From assembly GCA_033961575.1 (NCBI GenBank), contig CM066730.1:119811523-119875522 (forward strand): 64,000 nt of DNA. Direction: 5' to 3'. The notes under the pieces are model-generated. The model made no database searches. It had not been told where the DNA came from and worked only from the letters and a program-made list of their open reading frames with translations. Both the position numbers and the translations under genes were made by a program. This document shows positions 47,048 to 60,330 of the stretch, in pieces; positions within the stretch are counted from its first letter, which is position 1; each line of letters starts with the position of its first letter. The DNA is from Aselliscus stoliczkanus (taxonomy: Eukaryota > Chordata > Mammalia > Chiroptera > Hipposideridae).

Positions 47048-49344
47048 GTTATGCTACAGAATGGAAAGAGCTGGGGAATTTAGAAAGCCTCTGCTGATTA
47101 ATCCATCATATTCTGACAACTGAATTCCCAGAAACAGAGTATTAGACTTTTGCACAAAGTGACGTTTTGACTGGAAACTTTCAAGTCAAAGCCTATGAAG
47201 TATTGATAGAAAGACTGCCCCATATTGGGTCCCCAAATAATGGCAGCTTCCAGTGTTGTTATTAATTGTCCCCATTAAGAAACCAAGGATTTCAAATGTC
47301 AGGCCAGCCAATTCCACCATCTCAATTCCATCTCAAATGCTAATTCAGATAATGTTTTATAAGAAGTAAAGACTGATGGCAGTCTGGCAGGGCAGACTTT
47401 TGCACTGAAGGGTAAAAACAAAAATGTTAAATGATTTTTAAAAAAACATTAGGAAAGTGAGATTTGGAGTCATCACCTATTTGATGAACTTGTCTTATTT
47501 TATGATTGTGTATCACAAAGCTTAACAATAAAGCCAAGGCTTAAATTCCTTGATATTTGAAACATGTTCATTTACTCTTCAAAACTGCTCTGGCACAATA
47601 ATAGAGGTAGTTATATTTGGTAAAAGTGGGTTGTGGACAGAGTAGCTGGTGAAAATGCTCTTAAGTATTTGTGAAAGACACAAAACCTTCCTGGCACTAA
47701 GAAGTCTCAATTGGTTTTTCAGCTGCACTGTGGTTTATTGTGAGCTTTAAATCAGCTCTAAGACTACACTACATACCATTGTGTCTGTTAGAAAATCATT
47801 ATGGTGCAATTAAAAGCAAACGTTGTTTCACAGACGAACATGGAATTTTCCTCTATGTCCGAGGGCTGCGCACTTCCTTCGTGCCTCTTGTGATTATCTA
47901 TCTACACTTGCGATGGTCAAGAGATGCAGCTGTCAGGAAAACACTCAACAGATGGCAGTTGCAGGGTGATGCCTCGTCCTTTTTTTGGATGCTTTCTGAC
48001 ACTTGAGCTCAAGACTTCCATAAATGCTGGTGTGCAACTGACTTCTTTTAGGCAACACGGGTCTGGAATGTTCAGTGACAAAATTCATTCTTCCTTCATA
48101 AATGAAGAAAAATTGAAATGTCTTTATGAAATGAAATGTGCAATATACTACTAAAATGTATTGGCCTTCGGAACTTTAACTACTGTGTTATAGATAAGAA
48201 TGACGTATATCGAGAGGTTGACACATTAGTAGAGAGATCACTTTTTCTGCAAGAGAAGAGAGTGAGGGGAGATCAATCAGTCCTTTCGTTTTTATAAAGC
48301 TCTTTAAAGATTGGCTTTATATTTTTAAAAAAGAGCAATTTAACCTTGGCTTCAATACTGACATGAATTGTTGAATGACACAATTTGTAATGGAATTAGT
48401 CTAAATGATTTAAGAATTAATTAAGTGCTTTCTTTTAACATTTCAGGTAGCATTTTAACATGAAATACTTAAGCTTCTATCTTCATTATTTATGCAGTAA
48501 CTATATATGTATAACATTCTTATGGGAATAAGAAAATTAGAGGAAGTTCATTAACAAACATGCAAAACAATGACCCAACAATGCTTGTAATTGTGCTATA
48601 TTTTTCAGTATTTGAAATTGGAATTACAGATTCCATATGACTGATTAATATTTCTTCCTTTGTTACACAAACCCTTTTAGGTTCGAGAGCCTCTGCTGTC
48701 CAGTGAACATTCTGGGCTGCCTGAATGGATATACTTTAACACAATGACAAGGCGGTCTTGAATAATAGGTATACATCTTGTGTCTGCGTTTTAGACAGTG
48801 TCCTGGGCCTACCTGAAAGCCAGCTCAATCGCTGCTCCAATGCCATTAAATAATATTCAGCTATCTTTAGTTTGACCTGAATATGAGTACAGGCCTATAA
48901 AACCTTAAAAGCAGCCAACTTGGGGATATAAACATGTTCCACAAGGTTAAGTTTAATTTTGTTAAAATTGTTTATTTTTTATTTTTCATGTTAGCAAAAT
49001 CATGTACAGCCGTTCACAAAGATTTATATTTCTTTTAAAACACGACACCCTGACATTTTCTGTTTGTCTATTCATGTCCCCAAAAACATGCTATATATGT
49101 TTTTGTTAAGGTATTTGCAAGCTGGTCTCACTGGTTGGTCTTTGAAAGATTTCTAGTGGCTAAAACACAAGAAATGTGAAGCTGTAAAAAGATGTGTCTT
49201 TTTTTTTTTTTTTTTGGTTTGTTTGTTTTTGCTTTTTGTTTTTTTGGTAACTGTATAGCAGAGCAGAGGCTGTGCAAAACATGATACACTACATAATATC
49301 ATTTTTAAGCATACTATATAGAACAAGATGACATTTTGGGAGAA
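47041..49344. other. Unique DNA, no gene seen
   Basis: No named repeat except a T18 tract and T/G-rich patch at 49199-49250. From 47.75 to 48.06 kb several CpGs survive in otherwise CpG-poor DNA. The 88-codon plus frame there has no domain. Confidence 0.5.
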
Positions 49345-49505
49345 AAACAACATTTTACTTATTCTAAGAGCATAATATGTGTCAGGTGTAATGATAAGTA
49401 TGTAAATGTCTTATTTTATTCTCACACATATGTGATATGGGCATTATTATGTCCATTAGACAAATGGGCACAGAGCTGATAAATAATTAAGATCAAACAA
49501 TAAGA
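49345..49505 (-). repeat. MIR relic, antisense
   Basis: 'gcataatatgtgtcaggtgt', 'cttattttattctcacacat', 'gggcattattatgtccatta', 'gacaaatgggcacagagctg' and 'aataattaagatcaaac' follow reverse-complement MIR. Confidence 0.75.
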
Positions 49506-52500
49506 TGATCTTTCAGATCCTTATAATTTCTTACAAGAGTATATAATTGTTTCTTCCCGAAACAATAGTATGACTTTATGCATATAAGCTGTTTGACGCT
49601 ATTCCCACTAGATGTAAGTACTAATTCATAAAGCAATGAAAAAAAGGATTTGGTTTCATAATGGAATACATCTTTATAGTTTTTAAAATAATATAATTCC
49701 TATAAAAAAGAAGTTGGGTGAATATAAAAGTATGTGGTTCTTTTAAGGATTCAGGTATTTTTACAATAAGTAGGGTGTTAGTAAACAATTTTCCTCAACG
49801 GTTCATTTATTTTATGATTGATATAAAGAACATTTTATGATTCCTGTCATAGAAGTTAAAAGAAAATTCTTCCTTTCATCTGTTGAATGAAATGAGCAAG
49901 TAAAGCTGAGAAAATTTTAGAGACCCTCTTTTCTCTTGTCTATAGAAGGTGATATGTTAACAGCTGAGACAATGTGGGAATGACATGACAGGATATATTT
50001 TCAAAATGAGCACACCATAAAAACGATTGGAGGAACATATTCTATGCAATTAAACTTTATGTTTTCTCTCCAAATTTTGAAACCAGCAACCCCATAAATC
50101 TGTCTTACACCAAAGAGAGAAGACTAATTGGAAATCTAAAAGTGAATCCTAGATTTTCACTTTTTAAAAAAATTTTCTTTTATTTCAGAACTATATATTT
50201 CAGAGGAGGGGAAAGGAATGTGTAGTTGAGATGCTGTATGGTTACCTCCAGTATCTTGCCACAATGGATGACACCATAATGACAGTTCAAACACTTATGT
50301 GAACGGGACAAACCCACAAAGGAGCAAAACACCATGAAAGCACATGCAGCATGAGGATAAAGAAAGACCACTATCTGATGGTCAATGCTTGCAGTTGTGA
50401 ATATACTACTATAAATCTAAGCCAGGCAGGGAGTAGTATTTTATAGCTATAATTGCCATTTAAGATTATTCTGTTGCCCAATTCAAGTAGATGAGAAGGG
50501 TCTAATTTTTTTCTAACAGTCCTATACATTGTGGTATCCAATATTGTATAATTTTAGTTTTGAATCAGTATGAGCTTTACCTCTAGTTATGAGGTTCACA
50601 TCCCCATAAGTAAGAGAAAGATCGATTGTAAAAGGAAACCAGCAAATTGTAGGCTTTGCAATAAATCTAAGGTATTAGATGGACATAATTTAAACTGTTG
50701 TTTTTCTTTTCCTGGAGAAGAAACACATAATAGGAGGGGAAAAAAAATGAGGCTCCAAAGGGATTATGCATTCCTAAATATTTTATAGCTGTGTTAAATG
50801 CAATGCTGTGCTTTAGTTCCACTGCTGAATGTGTACTGATGATCATTTCCTCACCCAATGAAAACCCAAAAGATGCTATTTGAGGTTTTTTGTGTGGTTT
50901 CAGTCTTGGCCCTTCTGTCAGTGTTTCACTTCGTGATTGCAAAGAGCAACTCTTACATGTGAGAAGACAGATGCTGGTGGTTGAAGCAGGGAAACACACC
51001 ACAGTGCTTTTACTCAGCTGATATGTAATGATTTACCATTTAATGTAGTTCATCTTTCATAACCCTGAGTTCAAACAGAAGCAGCTGCTATTAGGGATGC
51101 AGTAATATTGAACTTCCCACCAACGGCCTAGGAGAGCTTCTTCTGTAGTTTTAGCTACTGGACCCATCTGGCCTTTCCCCTAAACACGACAACTGAAGGA
51201 GAGAAACAGTCTACTTCCCGTCAGTGGAATCCTGGGCAGAATGTGTAATTATGCCACATAAAGATTTTCAAATCAAAACTCTTGTGTTCACATCATTCTG
51301 CATTGTTGGAGGACGGCAGACTGCACTTTGTCTCATTACCAAAAGAACAGTGAGAAAACTCAGAAAATATATGGAAAATCATGCCGAGCTGAAATCAGTT
51401 AAAAGAGTAGAGGTGTCCCTGGTTTCAACCTGGAAAATAAAATCATTTTTTTATAATTTCTATTTTGCTTTTATTAGTGTGGGAGCTTTTTTGGTAAGGT
51501 ATTTGAAAAAGGCTTCTTTTCTTTAATTTTAGAAGGTAACTAAATAGCTACAGATATAGAGGTATAAATATTTACATAAATGGGTAGATTGTTAGAAAGA
51601 CAGACAAATACAGACAGGCAGATAGATAGACAGATAAAGTACTTAAACAAACAAAAAAGTGTTTCAAAAAACTAAAGCATAAGAGATAGACATGTAATGA
51701 GATTGAAGTCTTCTGAGGAAGAAGGATGATATCCAATATGCTGATGAAAATTATGGTATTAATGTTATCAAATACAATGCTTTAAATACATTTTTCTATC
51801 TGGAGCCATTATCTAAATCAATAACCTGTTTTCACTTTGGTGTTATTGGTAAGCAATTGAAAAGTAGATTATAGACTAGGTTGCCTCTCTTTTTTTCTGT
51901 TTTTTTTTTTCCCCCTGGTTTTGGTAAAATTTTAACATTTATAAATTAGGATTTACAAGGAAAGAAGAGGATTATGAATTTTCATTACAATTACAGGCCT
52001 ATCAGACAATAACTGTTGGCTCATTATGACTATATCTTATCCCTTAACTGCTTAAATAGACCAAGAATATATTCTTTTTCCAACAGTATATTCCTAAAAG
52101 ACAATACAGGCAGTTAGACCTTCACTGTGAGATGTGAGAACCATACTTGAGTGGTGTCCCCTCTGATAGGATTAGATGGACTAAAACTACTCTATGGGCC
52201 CCCTCTATCCCACTGCAGCAATTTTTATTCATAAAGCCGGAGTCAGCCTTTTTCTCAAGGGGTTTTCCTATTTAAAAAATTTTTTTTTTTAAACTACGTC
52301 CATGGTTCAAAGGCATTTGTATTTATCCCTATGCATCATCTGAAAATATTGTCCTAGAGATATTTATTCATTTTCCAAAGTTTGATGATGATGATGCTTA
52401 GTATTTTGGATTTGTCATTTGGCAAGTAAATATATAATTTGCATAACATTTATAATTATGCAATTATGACATTTAAAAAGATAAAGAAGACTTTCTGTAT

Positions 52501-53584
52501 GAGGTTTCTAAAAGAGAAACAGTCAAAATTGTAAATGTGCTCTACCTTACACTTTACCAGTGTAAAGTTGTTGATAGAAAGTTCCTTTGTCTACTTCAGG
52601 CTGAATTCCACTGCCTGGTTGGCTGCCAGGCCGGTGCATAGGAATTCTGGATTCTCAGCCTCATCATTATTTGTGGACAAAACCTTTTAACTGTTTATTT
52701 GCAGCATCTGACAGAAATCCATGTAGGGAAATGGATACATTAATGTAGGAAATTAGTCCAAAATTATCATGATTTCACTTTAAAAGTCATGATTAAAGTA
52801 TAATTCCTATTTGAACTTGGGACTGTTTAGGTAAGTTGACACAAATTTGAAAGTTGGTATAAATGTATCAACCTCAACAAGTTAGAAAGTTTGATTTGAA
52901 ATCCTATCCAACTTCATTCTTTCAGCCTGAATACAGACAGGTATTTTATGAGATTTTTATTTCCCTATTTGCTCAATTTCAAGATTTATAGGAGTTCTAA
53001 TTTGAACCAAGACAGAAATGCCACCACAGAAACAGTGGGAGTTTTCTCCACAAAATTTTATTATAATTGTTTCCAGGCCCCAGGGCATATTATCATGTGG
53101 AAGTATATATTTTAAAGAGTTCTTCAAATTTATTTAGGCTTTTACACTTTCAAAATAAAAACCTATTCCTTTTTTTGTTTGTTTTTAGAGAGGAAGGTAT
53201 TCTGGTTCATTATATTTTGATTAGTCCTAGCATATTTGTTGGGTAGCTATTGTGGGACATTATGTTTTCACAAATAGCTAGAATGGAGTTCATTCTTTAG
53301 TGAGCTGAACTATTCAGGTGAATGTGGTTAAAAATCACTCAATGAAACTGAACACTTTACAATTGTCTATTACTATGAACTGTTTCCAAGTAAGCCTCTT
53401 AAAATAAGTTTATTTTTTTTTTGTTTTTTTTTTGTTTGTTTTTTAAAGGGAAGAAAATAATAAAAGTAAATGCGATGTTGTAACACAAAGAAAGTGTCTA
53501 AATGATGCCACAGTTGACTGGAGATAGTTTTGAGGGTTAATATCCACAAAAATCCCCTAATGTGGTTTGAGGACTATTGATATA
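49506..53584. other. Unique DNA, no gene seen
   Basis: About 4 kb without a named repeat. Small features are an impure GACA/GATA patch (about 51598-51640), T-rich tracts (51900, 52270, 53410-53450) and GATGATGATGATG near 52385. Frames of up to 111 codons have no domain. Confidence 0.5.
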
Positions 53585-53832
53585 GACAAAGGGTGCCAAA
53601 AAATGTATACACATTTTAAGAAATGGAAAAAAAAATTGTATTAAAATTGTAATACTCAATATATACCTATAACAAAAGATGACTACAACTCATGTTTGAC
53701 TTCTGCAATTAGAAGAGGTGCTCAAAGTGGTTACCATCAGCATCCAGACACTTCTGATTATGGCAAACTACTAAGAAATACATAGATAACATCTCTTAAA
53801 ATGTGTATACATTTTTTTTGGCACCCCTGGTA
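53585..53832 (-). mobile_element. Tc1/mariner-type MITE with transposase remnant
   Basis: The ends are inverted repeats of about 30 bp. The left starts GGGTGCCAAAAAATGTATAC and the right, read in reverse, GGGTGCCAAAAAAAATGTAT, both running into ACACATTTTAAG. TA-rich flanks fit a TA target. On the minus strand a frame ending at 53709-53711 encodes CLDADGNHFEHLF followed by a stop, the kind of C-terminus seen in Tc1/mariner-family transposases. The remaining transposase is deleted, so this is a non-autonomous derivative. The well-kept inverted repeats point to moderate age. Confidence 0.85.
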
Positions 53833-54645
53833 TATACGTCTGTAAATCATCAGATAACAAGATGACAATATTCAAAATAGAAAAGGTTAGAAATACACTA
53901 AATCATCTTAAAGAAATGACCTATCAACTTTAGAAGCAAGAAAACTGGGTTTGGACCTCAAGTTGTGAAATAATATTTCTGTGGGAGAATGGCAGACCCA
54001 AAAACAACAAGTAGAAGCTAGTCACAGACTTTCTGCCTACCCTGACCTTAAATAATGTCACTATATTCACACCCCGTGACATGGTGCCACATTACTGAAG
54101 GGCTTGTAGAGAAAGAATCCATTCAAAGTGGTTGAAGTAAAGAGTTATTGACATAAGGAGAAAAATAGATCTCACTTTTTTTACTTATTCTCTTCTAAAG
54201 TCATAGGAAAACTTGTGCTGGGACTTAATAGAATTTAAGGGAAATTTACAAAAGAAAGCACTAAAGAAAAGCACTTAGTGGAAACCTGAAAATTATTTTG
54301 TAAAATAATAGTCAAAGTTAATGCTCAAAAATCCATGATTGTCATCATAATGAATTGCCAATTTCAATCAGATGACGTCAATTAAAGTATTTTTCTTATC
54401 AAAATGAGTGTTTTAAAAAAATCACATTTAATATTACTCATTTATTCCCACCCCTTTAAGAGGGACAAAAAAATAAAAATCCTACAGTATTCCTCATGGG
54501 TCACAACAAATTATGTTATAATTATAATACGCAATTCAGGAAAATTTAAATTGTATTTTATAGGAAAAAAATAATGAGGGAATAAAAGAAGATGTTGTAC
54601 CTAGAATAAAGAATGACCTGAAAAGAAAAATCTCTTTAATTCTTA
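53833..54645. other. Unique AT-rich DNA, no gene seen
   Basis: No named repeat or exon recognised. Confidence 0.55.
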
Positions 54646-54840
54646 GGCAGTGATTCTTAATGCATGTTGAGGCCCACTTGCCTGAGAATTACATGGGAAA
54701 CTTGTTAGAAATGCTGCAGATTCCTGGGCTTTGTGCCAAATCTACTGAGCCTAATTCTAGAGGAATGAAATTCAGAACCTGCTTTACTACATACATAGTC
54801 ACAGATGCTTCTCAAGTATAAACGACTTTCAGAATCACTC
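54646..54840 (+). repeat. MER5A-like hAT relic
   Basis: Starts 'caggcagtgattcttaatgc' with 'gagaattacatgggaaact', 'atgctgcagattcctgggct' and 'ctactgagcctaattctaga', and ends 'gactttcagaatcactc'. The ends are near-complementary (agtgattct / agaatcact), the MER5-type terminal inverted repeat. Confidence 0.7.
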
Positions 54841-54979
54841 TCTTAAAAGCAAATCTTTAGCCTGTATGATCATTTAGGGTCACCAGCCAAATCAAAGTAA
54901 ACCAGTGCAATTAGGCTAACTACAAAACATGTGGAATAAAGTGAAGTCGAATATTTTTCTGTTGCATCCTTGCAATTGA

Positions 54980-55045
54980 TAGATTACCTTGCACATGACA
55001 GACAATCAACCAATATATGTTAAATAAATGGATAAATGGGGTTTT
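54980..55045 (+). repeat. Probable L2 3' tail
   Basis: 'gcacatgacagacaatcaac' followed by 'atatgttaaataaatggata' resembles the extreme L2 3' end. It is short, so the call is tentative. Confidence 0.4.
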
Positions 55046-55305
55046 ATTCATTATGCAAAGATAAATATCATTTGAATACAAAATATACATGTTAGAATAG
55101 GAAGTCACAATGAGACATTTTCAAAGGAAATTAATTATTTTATCTACTACATGTGTATAATAATATTTAGAACATAGAAGATAAATAAATAATTTAAGCT
55201 ACAGAGGTGGTATCAGGGTAAGAAGGAGACATCAAGTGTAATCATGAATGTTTTAGCAAGTCCCTGCTAATATAAGAGGTAGAGATGTTGAATTTACTAG
55301 CTATT
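55046..55305. other. Unique AT-rich DNA
   Basis: Nothing recognised before the SINE cluster. Confidence 0.55.
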
Positions 55306-55326
55306 ACTTTTTTATTTTATTTTATT

Positions 55327-55466
55327 TTTTTTAGCTGAGCCATCCTGCTACCTGTTGGCAGCTCAACGGCAACTCAGCTCCAGCTGGGCATCGAACCGCC
55401 GTTGCTCAGAGCTCAGCTCACACTCTTGAGCCAGCTCTTAACCAACTGAGCCTCTTGGCCAGCCTA
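55327..55466 (-). mobile_element. SINE family B, copy B3, minus strand
   Basis: Plus strand begins in a T-rich tract, then reads back through agctgagccatcctgctacc, tgttggcagctcaacggc, the box B region (catcgaaccgccgttgctc) and box A complement (cttaaccaactgagcc). A T-rich 'tacttttt' is found on both sides (left about 55307, right about 55465), so the duplication is blurred by homopolymer. Confidence 0.88.
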
Positions 55467-55599
55467 CTTTTTTTTTTTTTTTTTAACTTTTAGTATATTT
55501 AAACAGTAAGGTTGTTTTGAGCAGGCAGAGTATAGTCCCTATATTTAGAAATAAAATTACTACACTTACAAAACATTCAATGATATACAACTATTGAAA

Positions 55600-55709
55600 C
55601 TTTTTTTTTTTTTTTTTTGAGGGCAGTGTTACTGGCCCTCATATGTGGGACCGAACCGGGGCCGCTGGCTTCCCAGGCCAGCACTTAACCACCGCGCCAC
55701 TTGGCCGGC
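55600..55709 (-). mobile_element. SINE family A, copy A3, with 13-bp TSD
   Basis: Poly-T then gagggcagtgttactggccc, the box B region (ccgaaccggggccgctgg), CTTCCCAGGCCAG and a GGCCGGC end. The direct repeat acaactattgaaa lies at 55587-55599 and 55710-55722 without mismatch. It lies only 134 bp from SINE B3 in the same orientation. Confidence 0.92.
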
Positions 55710-55904
55710 ACAACTATTGAAATATATATAATTAAAAATATAAGTAATTACATGAAAACAAATAAATACATAAACCTTCCTTCTGTATTTCTAAATTGAA
55801 AAAAAAATTCAAGAACATGAATGTTCATACCCTTATATACCTTGGAATTTGCTGAAAGTAAGGTTACTTCTATTTTAGCAATGAGAAAAATGAGAAATTT
55901 GGTT

Positions 55905-56050
55905 TTACATGTTTATTCATTTATTTGTTCACTCAGCAAACATGTATTGATTGCCTGCTTTGTTCACAGTTAAATAAGAATATGGTCCCGGGGGCCATGA
56001 AAAGTTCATAGCTCAAAATATTGAGAGAAAAGGTTAATTTACATTAAAAA
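55905..56050 (-). repeat. L2 3' end relic, antisense
   Basis: 'tttattcatttatttgttca', 'ctcagcaaacatgtattgat' and 'tgcctgctttgttcacagtt', with 'gggggccatgaaaagttcat', follow the antisense L2 terminus. Confidence 0.7.
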
Positions 56051-59000
56051 GGAATAAGGGCAAGTATAGGTCTATAAACATGTTGTGTTTTATTTTATGG
56101 ATGATCAGTAGTGTATTAAGAACTACACTTTTATTTCTCTGCCATGAGTCTGCTTGTAGACCACATAATTTAATAGGTAAATGTGTACTTGAAGGTGAAG
56201 GTCAAGGACTATCTAGCTTGATGCCTGCAGGGATGATGCTTCCATTGGTGTTTCAGTGCTGTCCCAGAAGGAAGCATTCTCCTTTTTATTGCAGATAACC
56301 ATCTGCAATAAACCACTGAAGTCAGATGCCCTGATTTGGGTCATCCTCATTGGGAGTATTTGGGAGCAAAAGACATTAACATTTACATCTAATTCTCTCT
56401 TTGTTGAAGTGAGCTGTCATAGGCTTAATAAACATGTACTCAAGTGTTTACCGACCATTATTACAAGTAGTAGTGATATTTCCCTTTCCTCTTACCATAT
56501 CCTTGTTAGGAATACTTCTTTCCCCACTATTGTTAAACTGGGTGTGTCTACATCCTGCTTCTTTTGTAATAATCTGTTTAACTTCTTTAATAGTTTCGTC
56601 TACTTAATTAATGGACTAGCCCCTAACTACAGAGGCCACTATGGCGTAATTTTAACAAAGAGATTCTATAAATACAGACATTGATGTCTCTTAATTAAGA
56701 ATATGATGGGTAGATGAAGGTATTTGGCAATAATTGAAATCAACAAGTCATTAAAAATTCTTCTGTGTATTACTAATTTGTTTGTAATCGCCTTCTAATT
56801 GCAGCATTATAAACAAAGACAAATGTGGATTGAACTGCATGAAAAAAGTATCAATCTTATCTTTTCTGGTTAAAACAATTATAATTCCTACTTCAGGCAC
56901 CGTTGAAATAAGAATAGAAAGCTATATCTCATGCTTTTGGCTGACAAGCTTCTGATGTCCTGTTCTGTTCTGATGTTCTGAAAAGTTATCAAATGTTTGT
57001 TTTCTCTGGGTAGCATTGTATAGTCTAAGAGAAATCACAGAAATGCAGGTGCCTTATGAGTAACTAGATGAGACATGGAAGATGATCAAACTTCCTCTTA
57101 GACCCAATGAGTCAAATAGGAATGACAAAAGATTTTCCTTTGAAACGGCGAAGAGAGTGAAACTAAATTTAAAAATATCTTATACAGTAGACAAATGACA
57201 ATACTGCCTTACATCAGCCTTTCTTAAAGACACAAAACCTGTTTTCTGGAGCTTTTTCCATTACCAAAATACAGTCAGTCTGCAATTAGACCCAGCAGCT
57301 GTTGAACAGTGCCAGAAACACAAACTTCCGAATCATTTCCTTCAAGCAAAATAATATCCTCTAAAGAGTACACTCTACATTCATTTGCCACTGACTCAGA
57401 GGGAAGAGTGCCACCTATTGAATCATGGCCTCAGTATTCATAGCACCTGACGGGTCCTTCCCAGGCTCCCTTCAACACCCCCATCCCCACCCCCCACTAA
57501 CTAGCACATCCTGTCTCCCCCAGAGAGCTGGATATAATAATGTTCGGAGGTGGTCTGAAATTCACATGTAAGTGTGCTCATATCACGCTCTATAATTTGA
57601 GGAAAACACATGAATTTTAATCAGTTTTTAAAACAACCAGGCCTCTCTTCTCATTTACTAGAATGAAAAAAAAAAAAATTCACTTTTATTACCTTAAAGA
57701 TGCCAAACAGTGCCATTTTATTACTGTGGGAAGCTGGAAGTCATTTCCGAACTCTTTTGGCAAGGGTGCTATGTAGAGCATCCAATTCAGGCCTTTAAGT
57801 GTCTTCTGAGAACCACCACACAAACTGTGATTTACTGTCTCCAGGAGTTGAAGGGACCCTTTCTACCCTGAAACTGAAGAAAGAAAGGTGAAGTGAGTTT
57901 AAGAAGCATCCCATGAGACTTGCAAGAATAAGAGTCAGCACAGAGCGAGCCAGACATAAAAAATACGTTTTGATAACCCACAAACATTTTCCCACTTGTA
58001 ATTTTTAACTTGGTTTAAAAGATGATCTTGGTAGTTTTGAAAAGTTGTGATAACTTTGTGTATTAATCAACTGGTCTTCAGGCCACTTTCCCAAACTACT
58101 TAATCTAGTGGCTATGTGGTTCTGTTTTTTTGCCCCCTTGCTATTTGCATCCTAAATAGGTTTTGGTACACTTCTGCAGCAAATACAGTGTCACAGTTAA
58201 AAAATACATACTGTGGCAATACTAAATTTTATAGGCACACATTAATGGGGAATTTTGCATATTTTCTAATTTATACAACCAGAAGATGGCAAGACTCCAA
58301 TCACCCTTCTTGCCATTGAGTAGTCACAAACAACAATTTGAATTTAGGTGTTCTTTGGCTGACTCAAACTTCTAGTAGCTTAACATTATGTAAGCTGGAG
58401 ACTACAATTGCTATCAATTAAAACAAACTCACACACATATATCTTTTGCCCCCAAGGTTATTTTGTTTGGAGATTTTGGCTGTCAAGTTTGTGTAGTCAT
58501 AAATAGTAAGTCATTGGAGACAAAAACACAGTAAAAGAGAAAGAAGATATTCAACTACTAGTTAGAAAATATATTACGCTGTAGTGCCTCACAAATGGTG
58601 AGCTCTGTATCAATATCTGAAGAATAATGAAGGGATAAATTATACCACTGTGGAAAATAACTAGTCTATTGAATCAAAAATGAGAAGCTGTCTGATAGTG
58701 TAAAAGGAAATGCAGTAAACTCTTTTTCTTGAAAAAAATTAGTGAACTATTGACTTCAATTAAAAGGCCAGTCTTTACTTGCCTTTATATTTTTAAGCTT
58801 TGACTAGTAATTGTAGTGGATAATTTTTCTCTGGTTATAAACAAATCTTTTGTGGAGAAATGTCTCTGGTAATTACATTTTTCGGAGAGTGTTATATTCA
58901 CAAATGTTATCATAAAGGCACCCATGATGGTAGCCTGCAGTTTCCATGCCTTTTTTCTTTTTTAATAGGTGAATTTTTCTTTTTTTACAATGTTGTGGTT

Positions 59001-59629
59001 AATGAGGAAAACATTATTTTTTTCTTGTTCTGCCAGGTAGGTAAATATAATTTGACACTTGGAATAGCATAATATTAAAATATTGGAAAGAGTATGTGGT
59101 CTGTTCCTTGTTAGGACCAGGATGATATATCTGTTCTGAAGTAGAAGATTCACACTTGCCAATAGGTTTAGGATTTCATGCTGTTTCATTGCTAAATCTA
59201 CTATGGATAACAGAAGCCAAATCTTTAAGAAGAACCTGCCAGGCAAATGGTGGAAGGAAGCGGAGGGCTTCAGACAGCCAGGGAGTGCAACGCAGCTCCT
59301 CTGTTTAAAGGGTATCTAGGATGTCTGACTTAAGATGAGTGAAATCACAGCAAAGGCTTTGACATATACTTAACAAAAAAAGTAGAGAAAATTCCCAAGA
59401 GCAAAGTGTCACAAATTTGCTGAGTCATCGTTAATGGCTATTAAAAGTTAACAACAGAAGAAAGAAGGTATTTAAAGATAAGGTAGGAAAATGTGTCAGT
59501 TAAAACATGTTTCTATTATTTAGAAATATGTCCAAGAAACTCTGTTCACTTAAAGTTGGCACACATATTGGACTGACTTACATATTTCCTATATGTATGT
59601 AATATATCACTGATTCTTTTACACTTCCA
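56051..59629. other. Unique DNA, no gene seen
   Basis: No named repeat over 3.5 kb. A C-rich patch lies near 57476-57497. A 142-codon plus frame (56256-56684) has no recognisable domain, and its composition is that of AT-rich non-coding DNA. Confidence 0.5.
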
Positions 59630-60035
59630 TTCATCCATCCATCTAACCTTTATCCAATAATCCATCTATCCCAACAAAGTATTTGTACACTTTATTTATA
59701 GTATTTATATCTTTTATTCCTTCATCTACTTATAAATCCAACCTGTTTGGGGTGCCTGCTACATGATAAACGTTATTAGTGATATAAACACATAGAAGAT
59801 GGAGTCCCTTTCATCGAGAAGTTTAGTATCCAGTTGGATAGAAAATTAGGTATATCAATACTATGCAATGTGATGGATGCTGTGATAGAAGCTTATGAGG
59901 GTAGAAGGGTTTGTAAATCAGACTGGTAGTTCTGGGAAGGCTAACATTAAAGCTGAATTTTAAAAGATAAGAATTAAGTAGATAGTGAAGAGGAAAGGTA
60001 ATTCTAGACAAAAGTCCTGGCATATGCAAAACATG
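59630..60035 (-). repeat. L2 3' half relic, antisense
   Basis: 'attcatccatccatctaacc' leads to 'ggtgcctgctacatgataaa', 'atggagtccctttcatcgag', 'aagtttagtatccagttgga', 'gtgatggatgctgtgataga' and 'aaagctgaattttaaaagat', in the order of an antisense L2. Confidence 0.7.
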
Positions 60036-60139
60036 TCCTTAATAACTGATATTCATTTATAGTCACCATATAATCATTTAGCAAAACTCCATTCCTTCAC
60101 ACACATCAGATATAATGATTCAATCAACCGACCTGGGGA

Positions 60140-60330
60140 GGCAGTAGAGTCATGGTTACATGTATTGGCTCTAGAACCAGGCTTCCTAGATCTAAATCCT
60201 GGCTATTCTCCTTTCTAGCTGATAACTTTGGGGGAAAATACTCAACATCATCTCTCTAACTCAATTTCTCTTTATTCAATGGAGGTTAATAATATTATAT
60301 CCTTTAGAGTGATCATTAAATTAATTTATA
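60140..60330 (+). repeat. MIR relic, sense
   Basis: 'gcagtagagtcatggttaca', 'tggctctagaaccaggcttc', 'ctagatctaaatcctggcta', 'ctagctgataactttggggg' and 'ctcaatttctctttattcaa' follow MIR from its 5' head. Confidence 0.8.

Noticed and set aside
56256..56684. 142-codon plus-strand frame
   Set aside because: No recognisable domain or start context, and AT-driven composition (F, S, I, N-rich). It looks like a chance frame.
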